64,000 nt of DNA from Puccinellia tenuiflora (Eukaryota > Streptophyta > Magnoliopsida > Poales > Poaceae): the NCBI GenBank assembly GCA_012064385.1, contig QRDG01000473.1:4719965-4783964 (forward strand). Direction: 5' to 3'. Shown here one piece after another: positions 12,658 to 23,992 of this stretch. The first letter of the stretch is position 1, and every line of letters starts with the position of its first letter. Below the pieces are notes generated by a model. That model did not search any database, was not told the DNA's origin, and saw only the letters and a program-made list of their open reading frames with translations. The position numbers were made by a program, and so were the translations under genes.

Positions 12658-13499
12658 TGATATTCGAGACGTGGGTCCTCCGGCGAAATGAATGTTTCGC
12701 TAAGTGGGGCTTACATAACATTGATAGAGAGGATGCGATGGAAATTGCATCCTTAAATGCTACTCTTGAAGAAGAGCATGAGCTTAGGGTTTCTCTTGGG
12801 GAGAAAATTGAGAATATTGAGGAATCAAATGATTTAATCATTGCTAAACTAATTAAAGAATGGGACCATGCAATTGCAAAATACAAAGCATGTAAAAAGG
12901 AAAAAGGTCGAGCTTGGTGTTGGTCATTCTAGACTAACCGAGGAGCTAGAGAAACTTTCCAAGGCTCACAAGGCTTTGGAGAGTGAATACTCTACCCTCA
13001 CCAAGTCGTATGAACAACTTCAAGCTCAACCGTCTAAAATTGATATGCCTAGTTCCTCTACTCCTATTCCATGTGATCATGCAAATATCATTGAGGAAAA
13101 TGCTAGGTTGAAGATCAATCTTGATAAAGCCATCTCCCTAGGTAAGAGACCTTTTGTTACTTCACAAAAGGGAGAGTTGGTGTTGGCTTTGTTGAAGAAG
13201 AAAAGAAGAAGGAGAACTTCATAAAAGATGCAAGGGCCCCTCAAGCAAAGAAGATCCCTCAAGCAAAGAAGGTCAACGTTGCTAGTGGTGGTGCCACAAG
13301 GAGCAAAACCACTAGTGATGACTTTGCAGGAAAAACTAACCCCCACTATATTTTATATGTTGATTACTATGGGGATGTCTATGCTAAATTTGTTGGTCCT
13401 AGAAATGTTTCTATTGCTCGTTCTATTTGGGTTCCTAAGACCCTTGTTGCTAACAAAAGAGGACCCATTGGAAAATGGGTACCTAAATCAAAGCAATAA
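12658..13499 (+). pseudogene. gag remnant (coiled-coil C-terminal part) of the Sirevirus
   Basis: Encodes a glutamate/lysine-rich coiled coil ('LTEELEKLSKAHKALESEY' region) typical of the segment between the Sirevirus gag zinc knuckle and protease. The N-terminal gag core and zinc knuckle are missing at the upstream junction. The reading frame shifts at about 12903 (A-rich run) and again near 13195-13215, and ends with TAA at 13497-13499 after a lysine-rich tail. It would be cleaved from the Gag-Pol polyprotein in a live element; here it is non-functional. Confidence 0.75.
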
Positions 13500-16400
13500 T
13501 TTCTTGTAGGACTATGCTTCCGGTGGGTCAAAATGGGTGCTTGATAGTGGATGCAGAAGTCATATGACCGGAAGAAAGGAGATAATGACGGAGTTGAGAC
13601 CAAATCTAAATCATGCAACCGTCACTTATGGAGATCGATCGAAATCCGAGGTATAGTGTTTTGGCAAGGTGGTAGTCGCTAGGGATATCACTCTAGTGAA
13701 TGTCATGCTTGTTAAAACTCTTGGTTATAATTTACTTTTCGTTTGTGCACTTACTAAGATGGGTTTTGCCGTCTTTATTGATATTGATATTGTGGTACTC
13801 TTGTGGAGCAAGACTCTAAAGGTCGCTTTCGTTGGGTACGTCGAAAATGATTTGTTTGTGGTTGACTTTTCGGGGAAAACCACTTCAAATTCGATGTGCC
13901 TATTCGAAAAGTCCGACGTGGGTTGGTTGTGGCATCGCCACTTGGCCCATGTCAACATGAGAACTTTGCAAAGTCTTCACAAGGGTGGCCACATTCTCGG
14001 ACTAAATAAAATGTCTCTTTTGCCAAAGATCGTGTTTGTTTTGTAGGGCATGTGTTGAAGGGAAGATGCATGATTCTCCCCATCCTAGCAAGACTATTAT
14101 TTCATCCAAGAGGATCTTGAAGCTCCTCCATGTGGATCTTTTTGGTGCCATTCCCGAAGCTAGTCTTGGTGGGAAGAAGTATTTCTTGGTGATTGTTGAT
14201 GACTATCCAAGATTCACTTGGGTTTATTTCTTGAAGTTGAAGAGTGAGACCCAACAAACCTTCATCGACTTCTCCATTGAGATGCAACATCAACACAATG
14301 TCCCCCTATTGGCAATTAGGAGTGACAATGGCTCCGAGTTCAAGAACTACACCCTCAATGAATTTCTTAGTGAAGAGGGAATTCGTCATCAATATTCCGC
14401 AACTTATACCCCTCAACAAAATGGTTTAGCCGAGAGGAAGAACCGGACTCTTATGGATATGGCGAGGTCCATGTTGGTGGAGTTTAAGTCTCCGTTGACC
14501 TTTTGGGCCGAGGCTATATCCACGGCATGTCATTCATCCAACCGGCTCTACTTCCGCAAAGGGTTGAACAAGACTCATTATAAGATTCTCACCGGCAACA
14601 AGCCTAACATCTCCTACTTCCGTGTATTCGATTGTAAGTGTTTCTATTTGATCAAAGGTTGTCGCTTAACTAAATTCGAATCTAAAACTCTAGAGGGTAT
14701 TTTTGTTGGTTACGGTGCCGAATCCCACACTTATAGAATCTATGATAAAGCCTCACGGATTATCATCGAATCTTGTAGTGTGGTATTCGAGGAAAATGAC
14801 GGCTCCCAAGTGGCGCAATTCCATGTTTCTAATGTAGATGGTGAAATACCTGAAGATGCCATAAGAAGAATGGGTGTGGGATTTTTCCGCCCCATTGAGG
14901 ATTCCCTTGTGGCGGATCGAGAAGGACAATGCTCTACCCAAGTGGAGCCTCATCTACTCAAGAAAATCATGCCAATGAAGAGCCTATTGCACCAACCCAA
15001 GAACAAGTTGAAGACCCTCAACCCCTTGATCAAGTCGCTACGGAAGAGCCCAACTCACCTTTTGTTGATACTAGCCATGATCAAGACCTTGCTCAACCAT
15101 CTCCTTCAGTAGTTGAAGACTTGAAAAATGATGAACAATGTCAACCTTCCGGTCAAGACGGGGACTCAAATGATCAAGATGATCAAGTGATACCTCCAAG
15201 ATGCAATGAGGATATCGAAGCCCGTCGTCAAGCTAGAGTTGCAAGAACTATGGAACGTCGTCAACACACTCTTGATAAGGTTATTGGTGACTTGAGAAGC
15301 AAGGCGACCACCCGGAGGCAATTGGCCAATTTTAGTGATCATCAAGCTCACATCTCCATGGTGGAACCGAAGAAAATTTTTGAAGCTCTTGAAGATCCGG
15401 ATTGGTTAGAAGCCATGCATGAAGAGCTCAACAAATTGAAGCACAATAAAGTGTGGATGTTAGTTGAGAAGCCAAAGGAGTGCCGCAATGTCATTGGCAC
15501 TAAGTGGATTTTCAAGAACAAGCAAGATGAACATGGCATAGTGGTGAGGAACAAGGCAAGATTTGTAGCTCAAGAGTTCTCTTAAGTTGAAGGCATTGAT
15601 TTTGGAGAGACCTATGCTCCCGTGGCTCGCCTTGAGTCCATCTGTATCCTTCTTGCTTATGCATCCCGTTATAACTTTAAATTACAACAAATAGATGTGA
15701 AAAGTGCCTTTCTTAATGGTCCTTTAAAGGAGGTGGTTTTCGTTAAGCAACCCCCGGGGTTCGAGGACCTCAACTTCCCTAACCATGTCTGCAAGCTTAA
15801 TAAGGCGCTCTATGGACTTAAACAAGCACCACATGCGTGGTATGAGCACCTTAGAGAGTTATTGTTCGACCGTGGATTTGAAGTTGGGCAAATTGATCCC
15901 ACTCTTTTTACTAAGAGGGTTTACGGGGAGCTTTTCGTGTGCCAACTATATGTTGATGATATTATCTTTGGCTCATCTAACAAAGCTTTTAATGATAATT
16001 TTTCAAAGCTTATGACCGATAGGTTTGAGATGTCCATGATGGGTGAATTGAAGTTCTTCCTTGGATTCGAGATCAAGCAATTGAGAGGAGGGATTTTCAT
16101 TAGCCAAACAAAGTATATTCAAGACATGCTCAAGAGTTTCAATATGGTTGATGCTAAGGAGAAGAAGACTCCTATGGATACCAAATGCCATCTACAACTT
16201 AACCCAAAGGGTATAGATGTGGATCAAAAGCTCTACCGCTCCATGATTGGTTCGTTGCTTTATCTTTGTGCATCTAGACCAGATATTGTGTTGAGTGTAG
16301 GTGTGTGTGCAAGGTATCAAACCACTCCTAAGGAAAGCCACATGTTGGCGGTCAAGAGAATCGTACGGTATTTGGTTCATACCCCAAGATTTGGTTTGTC

Positions 16401-16902
16401 ATATCCCAAGGACTCATCTTTCATTCTTTGTGAGTATACGGATTCGGATTGGGTCGGTGACCAAGATGATAGGAAATCTACTTCTGGGGCTTGCCAATTT
16501 CTTGGTAGGTCCTTGGTGAGTTGGTCTTCTAAGAAGCAAAATTGCATATCTCTCTCCACCGCCGAAGCCGAGTATGTGGCCGCCGCTAGTGCATGCACTC
16601 AATTGTTATGGATGAGGCTAACTTTAAAGGAATAGGGTGTCAGTTGTGACAAAGTGCCTCTATTATGTGACAGTGAAAGTGCTATCAAGATTGCTTACAA
16701 CCTGGTGCAACATTCAAGAACCAAGCATATTGAGATTCATCATCACTTCATTCGAGATCATGTTGCCCGTGGAGATATTGAGCTAGCATGTGTGCCAACC
16801 AAAGACCAACTTGCCGATATTTTCACGAAGCCACTTGATAAAGCAAGATTCACTTATTTGAGGAATGAGCTAAATTTCGTGGATTCAAGGAGCTTGACTT
16901 GA
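13500..16902 (+). pseudogene. pol: pol of the Sirevirus (protease, integrase, RT, RNase H)
   Basis: Protease: catalytic Asp-Ser-Gly codons at 13543-13551, followed by a stop near 13652. Integrase: His/Cys zinc finger around 13930-14050 with a frameshift near 14030, then the core with catalytic Asp (14135), Asp (14324) and Glu (14432). A frameshift lies near 14940. Reverse transcriptase: YVDD at 15949-15960, with a TAA stop at 15583-15585 where a Gln codon is expected. RNase H: the 'TDSDW' and 'STAEAEY' motifs near 16440-16575, with a TAG stop at 16633-16635, ending with TGA at 16902. All catalytic motifs are visible but the frame is broken at least five times, so no working polyprotein can be made. 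Gene order (integrase before RT) confirms Ty1/copia. Confidence 0.9.
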
Positions 16903-17922
16903 CCATCTTGCATACACACCTATAGGTTCAACTTCTATTTGGTATAGGTGTAGGCATGGATTTAGGGGGAGTGTTGTCCTAATTAATTGGGCTCTATGTC
17001 GAAAGTAAAATTCATTTGTCTCTATTTTCAATTCATGAATTGTGAGCTTAAATGACGAGTTGTGACCGTGAACCCAAGATACATCTTCGCGGTTTCAGAC
17101 CACACACTCGTACATGGTGGCCTAGGCCACCGCCCTCTTCTTTATGAAGAGTTGGTTCATATTTGGGATTTTATTGCATACTTGTTGTTTTTACCCTTTT
17201 CTAACCACATCCAATGTTGTTTTTTTTTGGGTTCTCTCCATTGGATGTGTGAAGAAACCATCATGTTTGCATCACCCCATGTCACTCAACTTTGCTCCGT
17301 GGTCTTTCTTGAAGATGGTTATCAGCAGAGAAGTCCGACAGATTTTAAGGATTTTTTTTAGCAAGAGATTGAAGGTTGAAGTGAAGAAGGCCTGTCTGGG
17401 CCGGCCTGGCCGGCTGTGGAGGCCGGCTCGCTCGGCCATTTTCCCAGCCTTGCCTCACCCGAGGCCTGGGTCGGGGCCGGGCCAAGGCCGGCTGCGTCGG
17501 GCTCCTGCCCGACCTAGACACTCCCGAGGCCGGGTCCGAGGCCGGGTTCAAGGCCAGCCGCTTCGGGTCGGTGCCCGGCCTCCATCACACTGCGAGGCCG
17601 GCCTGGCCAGCTCCGAGGCCGAGCTATCGGGGTCAGGTATCCAGGGGGAGGGAGGTCGGGCCAAACCATTCCTCACCTCTTCTTCCTCCCTCCCCACGAG
17701 CTCCTCCTCCATTGAAGCACTCCCGTGCTCCTCCTCCACCGCCCCCTCCATTTGAGCCGCTCCCACACCTCCTTTACCCTCAGATCTAAAGGGGCCGCTC
17801 CAGATCTACCTTCCCATCCAAGAAATTTCTCCTTTATTGAAGGTTTGGGGGAGTTCTCCTCCATTGTTGGTGTTCTTGCGGTGTTCTCAAGATTGGATTT
17901 CCTCGGTGAAGCTTGAGCAAGG
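16903..17922 (+). other. Sirevirus spacer between pol and envelope-like ORF
   Basis: Holds an internal polypurine-like tract (tttaggggga, 16961-16970), then AT-rich sequence, then a GC-rich block (17390-17640) full of GGCCGG words, then a C/T-rich leader directly ahead of the envelope-like start codon. ORFs in the GC-rich block are compositional. It may act as promoter or leader for the downstream ORF (inference). Confidence 0.5.
17390..17640. repeat. GGCCGG-rich tract 1
   Basis: Dense imperfect repetition of ggccgg and ccgaggcc words, very unlike its AT-rich surroundings. It resembles tracts at 32333-32620 and 56822-56990. Confidence 0.6.
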
Positions 17923-19335
17923 ATGGCCTTTGATTCAGATTTTGCTGACCTTGAGGACCTTGATGATACTCCTCTTTCTGTGTACAAGTTCAAGGACAAG
18001 CTTAGAGCTTCTTCATCCACCACCTCTACCAAGAAACTCAAGGTAACCTCCAAGAACAAGAAAGCTCTTCCTGTCAATGCGGATGAACCGGTACGTAAGA
18101 CTTGGGCCAAAATACCTACTGATGAGTTTGAGCGTGACCGCTTGCAATTCAATCCATATGCCTTTGGAGAGCGCACATGTAGTGACAGCCGTTTCTATTG
18201 CAAGATGCATCAGCAAGTTTTTGAGTTTCTAGTTTGTACACGCAAGAACACTCATGTTGCTCAGCATTGCTTTGATGTGAATAACGCACGGGAGTTATGG
18301 CCGGATGTGATGGAGGATATGGATTTTCATGGTATTACTTCACTCATGGCGTGTGATACCCCCTTTTCTCCTGAGTTTATTTCTCCACTGAAGGAAAACC
18401 TATCAGGAATTCTATGCCACACTTTATTTCTCCACTGAAGGAAAAAGGACTATGACTTGGATGAGTGCTGGTGTCAAGTGTGAAGCTACTCTTGCTGAAT
18501 TTGGTGCTCTCTTTGGTATTGAGGAGTTATTTTTTCTACCAGCGTCTCACATTCGTATTCATGTGGATGAAACCAAGCTTATGAAGGCTCAAGTCGGGAT
18601 CCGTCATTGCTATCCACCCGGGACGGGACTTAGTTTGATCCCCAAGGTCGCTCATATGACTCCTTTTTGGAAAGCCATTCACTCCATCTTAAGGAACACT
18701 ATCGCTGTCAAGTTTAGGGAGAAGGGTGAGGTTCGCAAGTGGATGGTTAACCTTCTCTATCATATTGTTAGTGCTAAGGAGAGGGGCAAGAAAATAGATG
18801 TTCTTGATTACATGTGGCAAGAGATGCGATCTGTGGTTCTTGAGAACAAGGTTCCCATCTATGGTAAATACATCCAGAAGCTTTTTAACACCAAGTTGGC
18901 TGCAGTTACGCTCAACGGCTATGAGATGGTTACGCCTCCTTATATCTCTTTGCCCGCTCCTACCCCGGTTGAGAATGTTGCAGATGTCCCTCCTCAAGCC
19001 AAACGTGCTAGATCCGAAGTTTATGAAGGTGGTCCTAGCTCTTACTAAGAAGCAGCTCATGATGAGGAACTTGCTGATGTTGCAGCTCCTAAGAAAAAGC
19101 ATATCTTAAAGTCTATTTTTCAGAAGATGAATTGCTTCTTTGTTGATCATCAAGATAAGGGTTTCAAGGCCTATACCAAGCAAAAGGCATACAACCGCAA
19201 TCAAAGGGAGATTATGAAGAAGCTTGAACTTCCATATCCGGCTAGCTTCGAGGAACTGACTGAAGCAGAATGGAAGTCTAATGTAGCAACCTTGCCTTTT
19301 AAAAATGGCCAAGATATCTGTGTTCTGTGCTAGTC
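17923..19335 (+). pseudogene. envelope-like ORF of the Sirevirus, 5' part
   Basis: Start ATG at 17923 in the context gcaaggATGG after a C/T-rich leader. The protein begins with an acidic 'DSDFADLEDLDD' stretch and a Lys/Ser-rich region, then a ~350-residue body typical of the extra ORF placed 3' of pol in Sireviruses. It is called envelope-like by position; I see no convincing signal peptide or membrane segment. The frame shifts once near 18396-18400 beside a 23-bp direct repeat, has an in-frame TAA at 19046-19048, and stays open to about 19325, where a reversed gypsy solo LTR is inserted. The C-terminal part resumes at 23213. It is dead as a gene; function in live relatives is not established. 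Confidence 0.7.
18376..18445 (+). repeat. 23-bp direct repeat at the envelope-like ORF frameshift
   Basis: The same 23 bases occur at 18376-18398 and 18423-18445 (47-bp period). The two copies are read in different frames, so the first looks like a templated insertion that shifted the frame. Confidence 0.7.
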
Positions 19336-19896
19336 CCTGGATCAAATAGCTAGCACCACAGTTCAAGATTGAATATCATGCAAATGCGTAAAATATCTAT
19401 TACATCGAGGATCCAAAAGGATAAAACATTACAAGTTGCATAGCACAAGGCTAGCATATTACAAAGCTCAGCAGCGGAAAACATAAATAGCATGGAGCCC
19501 TCATCATCTTCATGTGCCACAGGCAGACATGTTGGTTGCAGACTCGAAACCTATAGCGTTCCTTACTCATCGTCAGACGAACCTGCAACGGTAAAAACGT
19601 TGCAGCCAAAAATTGGTCAGAACTATTTGAATGGATCTGGCAAATGATACTTGTGGACTCATAAAGGCAAACTTCTAACATCTACATGCATATCTGGCTG
19701 GTGGAGTTGAAAGGCTCTTGCGCAAAGCAATATTTGTCCTATACTTGTAAAACATTTCTTTTCAGACCAGCTATTAAGGAGATAAACATGGCATGAAAAC
19801 AAATATCTCTTCTACCCTTGCTCACCCATCAAGTTTTATTCTAAATTGGAATGAATGAGATTTTTCCGTCGACCACCTTGCTTAGTTACTCAAATT

Positions 19897-19957
19897 GTCC
19901 ATAACCAGGGACACGGCTAAGATCTTAGTTTTAATTACTCTCGAGAGTTTGTGGCAC
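19897..19957 (-). repeat. triple-palindrome LTR block, copy 4
   Basis: Minus-strand order: ctctcgagag (19938-19947), ctaagatcttag (19917-19928), gtcc/ggac arms (19897-19912). It lies 571 bp before the LTR end. Confidence 0.75.
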
Positions 19958-20838
19958 TTTCCCCACTAGACCCAACTAACCCAAACTTCCAAATCACTCA
20001 TTTAGTAAAAAGGAAAGGAGAGAGTCAAGACGAGATCTTTCAGAAGAGCTTTCCCATACGCATGTCCGAACAATACCCACCTACATCCCCTACATCTGCT
20101 TGTTCGTCCGGTCAGGTCTACTCAACTAGACATCGAGTGACATGAAATCTCAAGACCCTGGGTGGCGAGCACAAGTGCACATACTCAGGTACCCACAGAA
20201 ATGGGCCTGAGTAGCCACTCAACTATGAACCACCAATAGAGCAACACCAAATCCACCCAGGTGATTCATTAATTTAGTAGATTTTCCTTAACTCATCTAC
20301 AACAAAACAATTCATTTTGCAGCAAGCCAATCTACTAAATTAATATAGGTCACTAGTCAACTAAATCATGTGGCTAGCCTAACAGGTTTGCATAGCATAT
20401 AAGTATAACAATAGTAAGCCTAACATGCATACTACTGAAATAGTCTACAATGCAGATATAATAAAAATAGTAGGTTATTTATGCTGGAGTATCACTTGCC
20501 TTTTGAAAGTTGTCGTTGCTCACACACTCTTTTCAACGTAACTCGTAGCTCTCCGTTCAATCTATACAGTACAAACACATAGCAATCAACAAACAATACA
20601 ACAATCAAGTAATACAAACATAAGAGCAAACATGGATAGTAACAAAGGTAAATAGGTTGATGGTCCAGACTTTAATACATGATTCAATATGCAAAAAGAA
20701 TCAATGCATTTAGGTTGAGGCTTTCTATTAAAGGTCAAGGGGTGGTCAAGATTCAAATTTGAATATTTCAAATTTAAATAGGCTAGAGTGGTGTTCCAAA
20801 GGTATCAATATGGTCTACATACTGATATTGGTCAAAGA

Positions 20839-21026
20839 GGGTGTTTGGTTAGGCTTTGGCTTATAAGCCCAAAAAGCACCTAAATAGGTGCTTTTGGCTT
20901 TTGGCTTTTGACTTATGTTTTACTATGGTATAAGCCAAAAGTAAAAATCCAAAAACACCTAATTAGGTGCTTTTATGGCTTATAATCCAAAGCCAAAAGC
21001 CAAGAAAAAAGCCTAACCAAACACCC
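20839..21026. mobile_element. MITE with GGGTGTTTGG termini
   Basis: 188-bp inverted-repeat element: gggtgtttggttaggcttt at the left and its near-complement ending ccaaacaccc at the right, with internal complementary segments (aggtgctttt and its partner). The termini are typical of grass hAT-like MITEs. Flanks (gtcaaaga / ccaaaagg) are only loosely similar, so the target duplication is unclear. It is nested in the reversed solo LTR. Confidence 0.65.
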
Positions 21027-22022
21027 CCAAAAGGGTTTAATGCTAGGTAGGCCAAGGTTTGCAAAACAAGTTATAAATAGGTTTTTTAACCAAATTCAAC
21101 ATTCCTATGGTGGAATGGTTCTAACAAAATTAGGTTTTGGTTCTAATGGACAGAGTACATAAATTTAAGTCATTTTCCAGAAGAAACCATTTTAAAATAA
21201 TTTATAGATTTAAAGTTATGACAAAATTACTCAAATCACTCATTTGAAATTTGAATAATCTTAAACTAGGGAAAACTAAAAAAACAGTGGCATAATAATC
21301 TACAGGTCGAGAGGTTTTCAAAAATATAAAGTTTGTTAAATTTGGCCAAACTGTTGAAAGGTTATGATGGTTTGAAGTTACAGGGTTTTTTTTTGTAAAA
21401 CTGCCAATTCGGAATAAATCTAGAAAATAGCAGCCGACGTGGTGCTGACGCGGTGCTGACTGTGCATCTGACGCGGCTGCCACGCGGCGCAACGTGATTG
21501 GACGGTACCGGTTCGGTATAAGAAACAAAACACGGCCGTTGGATCAAGATCCAGCGGACCACGACGGATCCATCCATGCCGGCGGTGCTAGGTCACCGGA
21601 CCACGGCGGCGGACGGCGACGACAGGGCGGCAAGGCGTGTTCTCGGTGATCTACGTGCTCTGTGGACGTGCGGCTAGTACCTTCGTGATCAGAACGTCGA
21701 GGCGAGCTCGGTGGCGAGGTGTAAAGCATCGGCTTGCTCTCCTTTTCCCGGAGTCCCTCGTCGGAGTTGCGGATGGCGGCGACTCGTCTCGGTCGAGGAC
21801 GGACTCGACAATCTGGCGCAAGGAAAAATACCAAACCATGTCAATTCGATGCGCAAGGAAAAACTAGGAAACTTGGAAGGATCAGGAGGCGTCCAAGACG
21901 TCGGAGTTGACCGGAGCTTGAAGGTTTCGTCGGCGGCTATGGCGGCGGCGCGAGCTCGATTGGGAGCGGCTTGGCGGCAGGGAGTTAGGGTTTTGGGGGC
22001 AGAAAGAAGCGGAGCTCGGGGG

Positions 22023-22030
22023 CTTTATAT
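22023..22030 (-). promoter_or_regulatory. TATA box of the reversed solo LTR
   Basis: atataaag on the minus strand inside the GC-rich block, equivalent in position to TATA boxes in sister LTRs. Confidence 0.45.
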
Positions 22031-23212
22031 GGACACGGAAGAACACAACAAATCCCATCCAAATCGGTCGGATTTGGATTCGGAGATCGAAATCGACACA
22101 GGACGGTTTGCTTGCGCTGGTGGTTGAAGATGCTGGCGTCATGCTTGCGTCGGCGTGGGTCCCACATGTCAGTGAGGGAAGGGTAGAGAGGCGGGCTGCG
22201 GCGAGCTGGGCTGCTGCTGGGCCGGTATTGGACTGGCTCGGGCAGTTGCCCCCCTTTTTTTTGTCCAAAGCTTTTTCCTTTTTCTTTTCTCTGGTTTTAA
22301 AACTGAAAAATAAACCAGTCCAAAACATTTTAGAAAAAAATTGTAAAAATACTTTTCAGAGAGCTTAACAAATATAGGATATTATGGCATTAGTCTTGCC
22401 ATCAAATAAAATAAAATTATTTGGAATATTTAAACATTACATAAAGGCCTATTTTTCACCTTTATATCATTTTACCAAATAGGGTTTTGAAATCGCCTTT
22501 CTAAAATAACAATTAAAATCCAGAAAATATCATTTTCTTGATAAAATAATTTAGTACAAATATTTTTATTAAAACAATAGTATGATAAAACCTTTGAAAA
22601 CATTTTACTCATTTTAAATCATGGGCTTTATCCACATTGAAATATTTTGCCAAAAGGGCTTAAATAAAACCAAGGAAACAAATAGTATTATTTTTCATGA
22701 TAGAATATAATGAAATCAATTTTCATAATTTAAACAAGTTTTGCCAAAATCATTTTAAATACTTTGAAACCCTTTTCTAAAATATTTGTAGAATTTAAAT
22801 AATTTATAAAGTCATATTTGATAGCTTTATAAGAATAAGATTTATGAACTCCTTTTGTTTCCAATAACAACCATAAAGTACTGTGAGTAATATCATTCAA
22901 AATAATTACTCATTTTTCATAATAAATAATTTAGTCTAAAACATTGTATAAAAGAGAGTTTGGGAAAAACCATTTAAAACAAATACCCATTTAATCATGG
23001 GCTTTATAAATATCAAAATACTTATTTTATTTTCAAAACTTGAACACTTGAAAACAGGAGATAAAGGAATATTTAAAACAAAATACCCTTGAAGATTTCA
23101 ATATAATACTTTATAGAGTGTTTTCTTGATTTTTGAAGACTTTCTTTATCTAATAACAAAAGTTTTAAATTTTTGTGATTTTTATAACATTCCAAAGTTT
23201 TGGGATGTTACA

Positions 23213-23362
23213 TCTAAGAATACTTATTGGCTTGGTTATGATGCCTCCTCTCTTGGTCCCTATTGGCCAGGGAATCTTGCTGCATCGAGCTCCGGTCAGG
23301 CTACTGGCGGTGGCGTCGTTGATGGAGGTGGTGATTTTGGCCACGACGACTACTTCGAGTGA
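23213..23362 (+). pseudogene. envelope-like ORF of the Sirevirus, 3' part
   Basis: Resumes immediately after the reversed solo LTR and runs to TGA at 23360-23362. Ends in a Gly/Asp-rich tail ('GGGVVDGGGDFGHDDYFE'). Joining it to the left part does not restore frame exactly, so a small indel accompanied or followed the insertion. Confidence 0.65.
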
Positions 23363-23939
23363 TCACTTGGGCTTCTCACTTCCTTTATTCCTTTTTGGGG
23401 TCTTGATGCCTAAGGGGGATAAAGTTCTCTCCGGGGATTTGCATTCATGCATAGCATGTTTCTCATTTGCTTATTTAGTTTGCAATCATGTTTTTAGTTG
23501 AACTCGATTTGGTTTATGTTCATTGAACTATGTGATGTGTTGGTTAATGGTTAAATTATCATATGAGACTATGGATTTCGGTATTCGGGTTTATCTGTGG
23601 TTGAGACTATATGGTATGGTGCATTGATATAATTGTTGACTATTTGGTATTGTGCATTGATATAATTGTTGACATCTTTTTGCACAAGGTATGACCTTCA
23701 TCTCAAATCTCAACCTAGTTGGATATGTCTCATATTGTGCGATTATGTTATTCTTATATCATGTTGATTATATTATGTTAGGAATGCCACCCTCCTTATG
23801 TGTGTATTTGCAGTCCAAGGCAAACAAATTATATGCATAGATTTAGGGGGAGCCCTTTCCATCTTTCTTCAAAACATGATCTAGTGTCGAATTTATTGCA
23901 AATCCTAGTGTTGTCATCTAACACCAAAAAGGGGGAGAT
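23363..23939 (+). other. Sirevirus 3' untranslated region with repeated purine tracts
   Basis: AT-rich, non-coding, with a short near-duplicate (gtgcattgatataattgttgac at 23619 and 23652 regions). A purine tract tttaggggga recurs at 23843-23852, and the main polypurine tract aaaaagggggaga lies at 23926-23938, directly before the LTR. Multiple purine tracts are characteristic of Sireviruses. Confidence 0.65.
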
Positions 23940-23992
23940 TGAAAGAACATTTATGTACCCCTCTGTATTTTGTGTGTTAGATAACAACACTG

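Larger units (their letters stand above)
19326..23212 (-). mobile_element. reversed solo gypsy LTR inside the envelope-like ORF
   Basis: Read on the minus strand it starts TGTAACATCCC at 23212 and ends CTAGCACA at 19326. A GC-rich block (about 21540-22230) with a TATA box (atataaag, rc of 22023-22030) and a triple-palindrome block (19897-19957) match the sister LTRs. No internal region, so it is a solo LTR of about 3.9 kb. Flanks are TGTTC and TCTAA, so no clean 5-bp duplication is visible. It splits the Sirevirus ORF and contains a MITE at 20839-21026. ORFs inside are not genes. Confidence 0.7.

Noticed and set aside
19321..19330. Target duplication for the reversed solo LTR
   Set aside because: Flanks TGTTC and TCTAA do not match; no 5-bp duplication can be claimed.
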